DNA of 64,000 bases, taken from positions 62,001 to 126,000 of the forward strand of contig CAJTWH010000005.1 in assembly GCA_910579995.1 (NCBI GenBank), given 5' to 3'. A program made the position numbers and the translations under genes. Shown here piece after piece: positions 58,469 to 64,000 of the stretch. The stretch's first letter is position 1. Each line of letters starts with the position of its first letter. Below the pieces are notes generated by a model. That model worked only from the letters and a program-made list of their open reading frames with translations, was not told the origin of the DNA and ran no database searches. This DNA is from an uncultured Muribaculaceae bacterium. Lineage in GTDB: Bacteria; Bacteroidota; Bacteroidia; Bacteroidales; Muribaculaceae.

Positions 58469-59238
58469 AATTGATTGTTTTCAAATATCTTCAGAGCGGC
58501 GTCGGCTTGCCCTTCGAGCATGGCGAAGCCATTGCATACCCGGGCGCCACGGTCGGCGCAGCGTTTCATAAATTCTGTTTCTTCGGGGTTGTATACAAGG
58601 TCATAGCACCTGTGTTGCGGTGTTATGGCGTCGTAGGGTATGGGCGCGAACTCGTCGATGGCAGGATAAGTGCCCAAGGGGGTGGCGTTGATGATAAAGA
58701 GATATTCCGCCATGACGTCCACGTTGAGATCGTCGTAGCTTATCGTGCGCTCATCGCGGCGCGAGCGCGACACATACTTATATTCAATGCCCATGCTGTC
58801 AAGCACTGCGGCTACAGCCTTGGCGGCGCCACCCGTGCCGAGCACAAGAGCTTTCAGGCCTGCGGTCTCATCCCCGAGAAATTCAAGAGCCGAGTCGCGA
58901 AAGCCGATGAAGTCGGTGTTGTAACCGTCGAGGCCGAGTATGCGTCCGTCGGCGGCGCGGCGTATCTTCACGGTGTTCACGGCGCCTACTGCCGCCGCTG
59001 TCGGGTCGAGCTTGTCAAGGTAGGGTATTATGGCCTCTTTGTAAGGGGCTGTGACATTGAAGCCTTTAAGCCGTGGATTTATGAGCACGAGTTGATAGAG
59101 AGCCGCAGGGGTGAGCGCCGGGAGGTCGAAATTCTCATAGCTCCGGCCGCGGGCGGCAAAGAGCTCTTTCGACCGGCTGTGACCGAGCGGGTGGCCTATG
59201 AGGCCGAATTCAGTGGTAGAGAGTTCGGGGAGTTTCAT
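58465..59238 (-). CDS. aroE: Shikimate dehydrogenase
   Basis: 257 residues, slightly short for AroE. Reduces 3-dehydroshikimate to shikimate with NADPH. Motifs: FGLIGHPLGHSRS for the substrate site, GFNVTAPYKEA with catalytic K67, GAVNTVK, GYNTDFIGF with the catalytic Asp, and LVLGTGGAAKAVAAVL for NADP. The stop overlaps the yeiH start and its own start overlaps the rluD stop, 4 bases each. Confidence 0.94.
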   Translation of the reverse strand: MKLPELSTTEFGLIGHPLGHSRSKELFAARGRSYENFDLPALTPAALYQLVLINPRLKGFNVTAPYKEAIIPYLDKLDPTAAAVGAVNTVKIRRAADGRILGLDGYNTDFIGFRDSALEFLGDETAGLKALVLGTGGAAKAVAAVLDSMGIEYKYVSRSRRDERTISYDDLNVDVMAEYLFIINATPLGTYPAIDEFAPIPYDAITPQHRCYDLVYNPEETEFMKRCADRGARVCNGFAMLEGQADAALKIFENNQL

Positions 59239-60308
59239 CGTTGCAGGCCGGCTGTATATGTGCGCCAGCGTTCGATAAGTGTTTGCATGTCAGAGGGTAT
59301 GTCGGCGGTGAAAAACATTTCCTCGCCGGTCTCGGGGTGGCGGAAGCCAAGGGTGCGGGCATGAAGTGCCTGACGCGGACAGGCGTCGAAGCAATTGTTG
59401 ACAAAGGCCAGATATGTCGACGACGATATGCCTCGGAGCACCTTGTCGCCACCATAGCGGGCGTCGGCGAAGAGAGGATGGCCGAGCGATCTCATGTGTA
59501 CGCGTATCTGGTGGGTGCGCCCGGTCTCAAGCACGCATTTCACCAGCGACACATGCGCCATCGGCTCTATCACGCTGTAGTGCGTCACGGCACGCTTGCC
59601 TTCGGGGCCGTCGAGCGGGAAGGTGGTCATCTGAAGGCGGTCTTTGGGCGAGCGGCCTATGTTTGTGGCAACTGTGCCTTCGGGCGGCTCGGGTGTGCCC
59701 CATACCAAGGCCACATATTCGCGCTTGGTTGTCTTGTTGAAAAACTGGCGTCCGAGGTCGGTCTTGGCGTCGGGTGTCTTGGCCACTACGAGCAGTCCCG
59801 AAGTATCTTTGTCTATACGGTGCACGAGGCCGAGACGCGGGTCGTTGACGTCGTAGTCGGGAGTGTTGCGGAAGTGCCATGCAAGGGCATTGACAAGAGT
59901 GCCGTCGTAGTTGCCGTGGCCGGGGTGCACCACCATGCCGGCCGGCTTGTTCACCACAAGCACATAGCGGTCTTCATAGACAATATCGAGGGGGATGTCC
60001 TGAGCCACAATCTCGAATTCATAGCGCGGACGGTCCATCACCACCTGCACCACATCGAGTGGCTTGACGCGGTAGTTGCTCTTCACAGGCTTGCCGTTGA
60101 CGAGTATGCAACCGGCTTCGGCTGCCTGCTGTATGCGGTTGCGCGATGATTTCTGAAGCCTCAGCACAAGGAATTTATCCACGCGCAGAAGCTCCTGCCC
60201 CTTGTCGGCCACGAAGCGGAAATGCTCGTAGAGCTCGGTGCCGTTTATCTCGATCACCGACGAATCGAGTTCGCCGCCCTCGCGCTCAAGTTCTTCGTCG
60301 TCGGTCAT
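59235..60308 (-). CDS. rluD: 23S rRNA pseudouridine synthase RluD type
   Basis: 357 residues. S4 RNA-binding domain at about 40-90 (RVDKFLVLRLQKSSRNRIQ), then the RluA-type catalytic domain with D166 in GLVHRIDKDTSGLLVVAK. The final part has HTNQIRVH-like TGRTHQIRVHMRSLGHPLFA. Likely modifies U1911/1915/1917-equivalent positions. An acidic N-terminal extension of about 25 residues precedes S4. It overlaps PASTA and aroE by 4 bases each. Confidence 0.92.
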   Translation of the reverse strand: MTDDEELEREGGELDSSVIEINGTELYEHFRFVADKGQELLRVDKFLVLRLQKSSRNRIQQAAEAGCILVNGKPVKSNYRVKPLDVVQVVMDRPRYEFEIVAQDIPLDIVYEDRYVLVVNKPAGMVVHPGHGNYDGTLVNALAWHFRNTPDYDVNDPRLGLVHRIDKDTSGLLVVAKTPDAKTDLGRQFFNKTTKREYVALVWGTPEPPEGTVATNIGRSPKDRLQMTTFPLDGPEGKRAVTHYSVIEPMAHVSLVKCVLETGRTHQIRVHMRSLGHPLFADARYGGDKVLRGISSSTYLAFVNNCFDACPRQALHARTLGFRHPETGEEMFFTADIPSDMQTLIERWRTYTAGLQR

Positions 60309-60949
60309 AGCTCGTCGCTGTCAGAAAAGTCGGGTTCGATAAACTCATCTTCCACATATTCCGACATCGAGTCGGTGTCCTGCGACGTAGCGCAGCCTAT
60401 CGTGAGGGTAACGGTAGATGTGATTGGAATCACCGAACCCACGCTCAAAGGCGTGTCGCCGTATTTTGCGTCGAGCACCAGATCGGCATATTCGCTCGGT
60501 ACCTCCAGCGTGCGGATGTCGGTTATGCCTATGCCGCGCAGATACGACATTGCCTGACGCGACGACACATTGCCCGTCAGCGGCATGGAAATGGTCACTT
60601 GTTTGGGCGAGAATGCGGTGATGGTCACGTAAACCTGACGGCCTTCTTTCACTATGGCTCCTGCTTTGGGCCACGACTCAACTATGGTGCCCGGCGCGAG
60701 AGTGCGGTCGTAGATTGAATCTGAGATTTCGATGCCCAATTTGTTGGTCATCAATATGCTTTTGGCCTCGGCATACGATTTATGCTTTACCTGCGGCACT
60801 ACTGCCGTGGCGCCGTGCATAGTCCAATAGTCGAGGAAAAGCAGCACGAGCCACAATATCACAAATCCCGTCGCAACCACCATCAGCAGATTCGACAGGA
60901 AAGGATGGCGGCGGTAAAAATCGCGTATCGAGAAACTGTTCTTTGCCAT
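60305..60949 (-). CDS. PASTA-domain membrane protein
   Basis: 214 residues. Cytosolic start, a membrane helix at about 19-42, then three PASTA repeats: VVPQVKHKSYAEAKSILMTN, then GIEISDSIYDRTLAPGTIVE, then TGNVSSRQAMSYLRGIGITD. PASTA domains bind muropeptides or cross-bridges; there is no kinase domain here. The acidic tail ends DFSDSDEL. First gene of the five-gene run to comEC. The promoter is at 61078-61085 with a leader of about 120 bases. Confidence 0.88.
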   Translation of the reverse strand: MAKNSFSIRDFYRRHPFLSNLLMVVATGFVILWLVLLFLDYWTMHGATAVVPQVKHKSYAEAKSILMTNKLGIEISDSIYDRTLAPGTIVESWPKAGAIVKEGRQVYVTITAFSPKQVTISMPLTGNVSSRQAMSYLRGIGITDIRTLEVPSEYADLVLDAKYGDTPLSVGSVIPITSTVTLTIGCATSQDTDSMSEYVEDEFIEPDFSDSDEL

Positions 60950-61323
60950 ATCTTTCTATAAGTTTCGCATGCGAAACTCGTTTATATTGAGTTTAATATG
61001 CTTAATGAGTTTAAAAATACCGTGGTAAAAATAAACTGTTTAAACTTGATAAACTGCGCTGCAAGCGCTTTAATGCGCAAAGTTAACAAAAATCGCCCAA
61101 TCAGCCAAAAGCAAGTCTATCTCTTTGCGTTTTGACTGTGAAAATCATTGAGAACCATTGTTACTGCTGCTCTGAATGAATAGAATAAATTAAGCTTTAT
61201 TAACGTATGCAAAAATAAAAAATGCTTTGAAAAACAAAATAATAAGTGTAAATTGCACCCCGAAAAGACTTCGATATTCCGTATTAGGATACTGACCGTT
61301 GAATAAACCTCAATAATAAAGCT
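60950..61323. promoter_or_regulatory. Divergent intergenic region with palindromes and promoter
   Basis: 374 gene-free bases, AT-rich. A perfect 18-bp palindrome AGTTTCGCATGCGAAACT (60961-60978) lies next to the PASTA start and resembles the TTTCGCGTGCGAAA hairpin at 37367-37380. A minus-strand -7 box TAACTTTG (61078-61085) serves the PASTA operon. The rest, towards 61324, shows no clear feature. Confidence 0.6.
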
Positions 61324-62220
61324 ATGAGACAATTCTTGTTTATATTTATCTGTATTACATCCTTAATTGCTGTAGGGCGTGACTTTGGCGACGTAAATGT
61401 TGTTGATGTTAAGGATTATGATGTCACGACAGCCGGAGTAAAGATAAAATCCGCAGATATACATGATGGAGGCGTTGCTTCTTCGTATATATCACATTCT
61501 TTTGAATTGGATACCAATGGAGAGGCTATCTCTTCTTATAATTGGTCTTTTTCATTGAAAGAAGAGAGTGGAGATTGGACAAGCGTTGCAGATAGCGAAA
61601 AACCAATTTTTACAATCGACAGGATTTCATCGCCTCAGGATTGCTATGTAAGACTTGACGGTACTCTTGAGGGGCTTATTGAATGTGATTATGCTATTGA
61701 TGGTAAGAAGTATAAAGCTCAGCCGTTCAACTTGGTGTTGGATCTGAAGCCGTCAATTATATCAATTGACAATCTGAAGAAAGTCGAATCAGGAGATTCC
61801 TGTTTCTACCTTATGTTCGATGTCAGATATATTGGTGCTGACTATATCATGGTGGAAGTAGAGGAAGAATTCGATGCCGTGGTGAGGTTTGAGCGCTTTG
61901 ATGAGCCCGACTACGCGCAGGCTCGAACTGGTAATATCAGCTCGCTCTATTACAGTTGGGTGACGGTTTCTGTGAAAAACCAATACGGTGAGGCCTTTGA
62001 AACCATTGAATTCGAGCCAAGTGACACCGGGTATGCAGATATAGATTCACCACTCGATGGCAGAGAAAATCCGGTGAAGATATATAATCTTTATGGAGTA
62101 AAAGTATTTGAGGGTATGGAACAAGATTTCATCAACTCCGACTTCGCCGCCGGCATATACCTTAAGGCAACAACCAATCCCGCCGCCACCCTCAAAACCA
62201 CAAAAATACTGAAGCGGTAA
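61324..62220 (+). CDS. Secreted protein with T9SS/PorSS-like C-terminal tail
   Basis: 298 residues. Signal peptide (1-17, LFIFICITSLIAVG). The body has two Ig- or fibronectin-like halves with repeated Y-x-W-x-F strands (SSYNWSFSLKEESGDW). The C-terminal 50 residues (VKIYNLYGVKVFEG ... GIYLKATTN ... TTKILKR) match the pattern of Por secretion-type sorting tails. AT-rich compared with the ComEC side. The role is unknown; an adhesin or surface protein would fit. Confidence 0.7.
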   Translation: MRQFLFIFICITSLIAVGRDFGDVNVVDVKDYDVTTAGVKIKSADIHDGGVASSYISHSFELDTNGEAISSYNWSFSLKEESGDWTSVADSEKPIFTIDRISSPQDCYVRLDGTLEGLIECDYAIDGKKYKAQPFNLVLDLKPSIISIDNLKKVESGDSCFYLMFDVRYIGADYIMVEVEEEFDAVVRFERFDEPDYAQARTGNISSLYYSWVTVSVKNQYGEAFETIEFEPSDTGYADIDSPLDGRENPVKIYNLYGVKVFEGMEQDFINSDFAAGIYLKATTNPAATLKTTKILKR

Positions 62221-62250
62221 GGCTAAATTTACTTAATCGATGGACGCAAA

Positions 62251-62793
62251 ATGAAGAGAATTATACACAAAATCAAAGTAAGTATATTCTCCATGATGGG
62301 TTTGGCTTTAGATATTCATTCCAAAGCAAGCTGGCCGTCATACGCATTGTCGAATTTTTATCCTCATTCATTTGAGTTTGATGGTGTTAGATGTGGCAGT
62401 ATGGAGGGCTTTCTACAATCGTTGAAGTCCAACGGCAGGGAACGTCAAATTTTAGTGTGTGCCCTTTCTAAGAAAGAGGCAAAGCTACGGTCAACAGATA
62501 CATGGAAGAAAGAACAGGACGTCTATTGGAACGGCAAAGTTTATAACCGACATGGATACCGGTTTCAGTTCCTTGTCAGACGAGCGTATCGAGCTATGCT
62601 GAAGCAATGCCCTAAATTCAGGGAGGCACTTATGGCAACCGGAAACAAAAGATTGTATCACACCATCGGCAATACCAATCCTCATGATACGATATTGACT
62701 GAAAAGGAATTGTGTGCGATATTGACTGAATTAAGAAATGAATCGTGTTTACCTACGCAGATTATTGTTTCGCAAACGGAATGCATAAGTTGA
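62251..62793 (+). CDS. NADAR/YbiA-like protein
   Basis: 180 residues. Core begins YALSNFYPHSFEFDGVRCGS, like the L-S-N-F-Y-P-x-x-F opening of NADAR (YbiA-related) proteins, then MEGFLQSLKSNG in place of the usual EHAYQA. Later LVRRAYRAMLKQCPKFREAL and ATGNKRLYHTIGN close the fold. The YbiA branch are N-glycosidases of riboflavin intermediates; other NADAR proteins remove ADP-ribose and several are linked to phage defence. This variant belongs to a group I remember from Firmicutes, phages and Bacteroidota. Function is not known. Confidence 0.72.
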   Translation: MKRIIHKIKVSIFSMMGLALDIHSKASWPSYALSNFYPHSFEFDGVRCGSMEGFLQSLKSNGRERQILVCALSKKEAKLRSTDTWKKEQDVYWNGKVYNRHGYRFQFLVRRAYRAMLKQCPKFREALMATGNKRLYHTIGNTNPHDTILTEKELCAILTELRNESCLPTQIIVSQTECIS

Positions 62794-62825
62794 CAAATTG
62801 TCAGTCACAGTCTGCCGAATTTTAG

Positions 62826-62848
62826 CTACCTCTAAAAAAGGAGGGTAG
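62826..62848 (+). terminator. Possible terminator between convergent genes
   Basis: CTACC-TC with GA-G-GGTAG (62826-62832, 62841-62848), one bulged G, followed by TTTACTTTTT. A weak candidate. Confidence 0.35.
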
Positions 62849-62901
62849 GTTTACTTTTTGGTCAATTTTGAGTTTTCGCACAAAAAGTATTCCTTCTATT
62901 A

Positions 62902-63297
62902 TTATTTGAAGATCTGTTTTTGTTCATAAGGAATCTGACGGTCGATTTCGTAGAACGGTTCATCTTTGTCAAGAATTCCTTGAACGAATCTTTCTAAACG
63001 CGTTCCTCTTTCTATGGCTTTGTTCATTATACGAGTCAATGTTAACATATAGACTTCAGCAATCGACAGATGTTGCATGTGGCCTCGCAGTTGAGCGTAT
63101 AGCTTATACGTCATGGGGTACTTATTCTCCTCAACGATATCTAAAACTGCAATTCTACATATCCAAGCTGACATATATATAAATGTAAGGTCATCGTCCT
63201 GCTCATATTGATCAAGTAGGTCTGTAATGTTTGCAACTCCATTACCAATCTTGTTGAGCTCCTTTGCCCCTCCGAAAATTGAAGATAAGAATCCCAT
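62902..63297 (-). CDS. Hypothetical protein
   Basis: 131 residues from the ATG at 63297 (an upstream extension overlaps the previous gene). Begins MGFLSSIFGGAKELNKIG; helical, no membrane segment, C-terminus EQKQIF. Its start lies 2 bases after the stop of the next gene upstream, so the two form an operon. No family is recognised. Confidence 0.6.
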   Translation of the reverse strand: MGFLSSIFGGAKELNKIGNGVANITDLLDQYEQDDDLTFIYMSAWICRIAVLDIVEENKYPMTYKLYAQLRGHMQHLSIAEVYMLTLTRIMNKAIERGTRLERFVQGILDKDEPFYEIDRQIPYEQKQIFK

Positions 63298-63299
63298 AT

Positions 63300-63701
63300 T
63301 TATGAAAAGTTTTGTATGCAATTTGAGAAATATGCTTCAATGTCGTGATTGATTTTTTCAATCATTTTATCTTGGTCATAGAATTCGTTGAAATTCCATT
63401 TGAGTTTATGGTTACCCATAATTACACTTTTGGTATGCCATATTATTTCAACATCGCCAAAGCCCTGAATAATGTCGAAATATGTACTTACACCCGGTGA
63501 AACGCACCCCACAGTGAGGCTTGTTCCGTCTTCTCGCATGATTTGAGCTTTTTCGTTCCCTGCAAGTACAAAATCAACAAGTCGTTTGTACTTTTTGCGC
63601 ATACCACCTTGTTTGGCGACTGCGTTTGACTGTTCGTGATTGTCACTTGCAAACTTTATCATGACAAATACAATTAGGCCTAAAATTATAATCCACCACA
63701 T
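63300..63701 (-). CDS. Hypothetical single-span membrane protein
   Basis: 133 residues. One N-terminal membrane helix (MWWIIILGLIVFVMIKF) then a basic cytosolic or periplasmic domain with YKRLVDFVLAGNEKAQIMRE. AT-rich, no family recognised. Upstream partner of the 131-residue protein, 2 bases apart. Confidence 0.6.
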   Translation of the reverse strand: MWWIIILGLIVFVMIKFASDNHEQSNAVAKQGGMRKKYKRLVDFVLAGNEKAQIMREDGTSLTVGCVSPGVSTYFDIIQGFGDVEIIWHTKSVIMGNHKLKWNFNEFYDQDKMIEKINHDIEAYFSNCIQNFS

Positions 63702-63767
63702 ATTATTAATTGATTGTTTTTATTATTAAGGATTAACGATTCTTTTCATTTTATATTAGAACATACG

Positions 63768-63801
63768 AAAAAAAAGGCGTGGACTGTTATGCCACGCCTT
63801 T
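63768..63801 (-). terminator. Terminator of the 6S-like RNA
   Basis: A perfect 10-bp stem AAAGGCGTGG (63773-63782) with CCACGCCTTT (63792-63801), followed on the minus strand by a run of T residues (63768-63775). Confidence 0.88.
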
Positions 63802-63981
63802 ATGTGAAGGTGGTCGGATTACCTTATGCGAAGTTGTGGAATAAACAGCTCCACGCCATATAGCGTGGAGACAGTTCTGCCATCTCTTGCGCATAGTGAT
63901 AAGTTTCCGACGCTTTTCACATACAAGCAGAAGACATAACGTCTCTAAGTTCAAAATGTTGTGGATAGATTAATTCCTATC
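63768..63981 (-). ncRNA. Candidate 6S-like regulatory RNA
   Basis: About 214 nt on the minus strand, from a TAACTTTG promoter box (63988-63995) to a hairpin terminator. Nested pairing on one axis: 63917-63924 with 63801-63808, 63907-63911 with 63814-63818, 63890-63894 with 63826-63830, and an apical stem CTCCACGC/GCGTGGAG (63849-63870). Between the third stem and the apex is an open loop of about 18 bases on each side. This long hairpin with a central bubble is the architecture of 6S RNA, which binds RNA polymerase. The 5' region forms two small extra hairpins. The ncRNA call is firmer than the 6S label. Confidence 0.6.
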
Positions 63982-63987
63982 CAATCG

Positions 63988-63995
63988 CAAAGTTA
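63988..63995 (-). promoter_or_regulatory. -7 promoter element of the 6S-like RNA
   Basis: TAACTTTG on the minus strand at the right edge of the window. A -33 box would lie beyond the end, so it cannot be checked here. Confidence 0.6.
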
Positions 63996-64000
63996 ATAAA

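Noticed and set aside
1..64000. tRNA or rRNA genes
   Set aside because: No cloverleaf-like or rRNA-like sequence was seen in the gene-free gaps; a tRNAscan run would be decisive.

Overview
The window looks like a chromosomal segment of a gut-type Bacteroidota, order Bacteroidales, perhaps a Muribaculaceae-like lineage (the family is inference). Evidence: many genes are preceded by the Bacteroidota -7 promoter element TAnnTTTG (mostly TATCTTTG or TAACTTTG) rather than a Shine-Dalgarno site; there are TonB-dependent receptors, DUF4249 and NigD-like lipoproteins, DUF4974 anti-sigma proteins, an RprX/RprY two-component pair and a PorSS-like C-terminal tail. Apart from a few AT-rich accessory patches it reads as housekeeping chromosome. 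No rRNA, tRNA, CRISPR array, prophage or transposase was seen.

Layout. 1-1500: truncated TonB receptor on the minus strand, then an AT-rich GNAT pair. 1581-10200, all minus: purH, a terminator, then the elongasome cluster mreB-mreC-mreD-mrdA(PBP2)-rodA and mltG. 10361-14470, plus: DJ-1-like protein, NigD-like lipoprotein, ECF sigma factor with a membrane/beta-barrel partner, MBL-fold protein. 14542-16784, minus: rprY-rprX. 17173-26136: sugar transporter, DUF2167 protein, glycerate kinase, queA (minus), ABC-F ATPase, M13 peptidase. 26312-28066: a compact hipBST toxin-antitoxin cassette inserted at the 3' end of a DUF4249 gene and flanked by 30-bp direct repeats. 28021-33022, minus: ECF sigma, beta-barrel, DUF4974 anti-sigma, TonB receptor and DUF4249 lipoprotein, a cell-surface signalling and uptake operon. 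33166-37687: PH-domain protein, transglutaminase-like protein, cutC, a hairpin-rich leader and a small membrane protein. 37776-41608, plus: Nfn/GltA-like pair overlapping a zinc-type ABC substrate-binding protein and ATPase. 41609-55449, mostly minus: class A beta-lactamase, biotin-dependent carboxyltransferase, nitrilase, acyltransferase, threonine synthase, coiled-coil protein, receiver/PPDK_N protein, tandem small membrane proteins, alanine symporter. 55599-60949, minus: PASTA-rluD-aroE-yeiH-comEC run with 4-bp overlaps. 61324-63701: AT-rich accessory genes including a NADAR-like protein. 63768-63995, minus: a promoter-to-terminator structured RNA resembling 6S RNA.

Most interesting: (1) the hipBST cassette, whose boundaries coincide with the hipT stop codon and an operator, with three TCACA-N6-TGTGA operators, one of them inside a perfect 34-bp palindromic terminator; (2) a protein joining a pseudo-receiver, a complete receiver and a PEP/pyruvate-binding (PPDK_N) domain, coupled to a coiled-coil protein; (3) the 6S-like RNA; (4) the six-hairpin leader at 37212-37380; (5) a GC-rich hairpin with mutually exclusive pairings upstream of an ECF sigma gene; (6) a zinc-type ABC ATPase with a Cys/His-rich N-terminal tail and no permease beside it.
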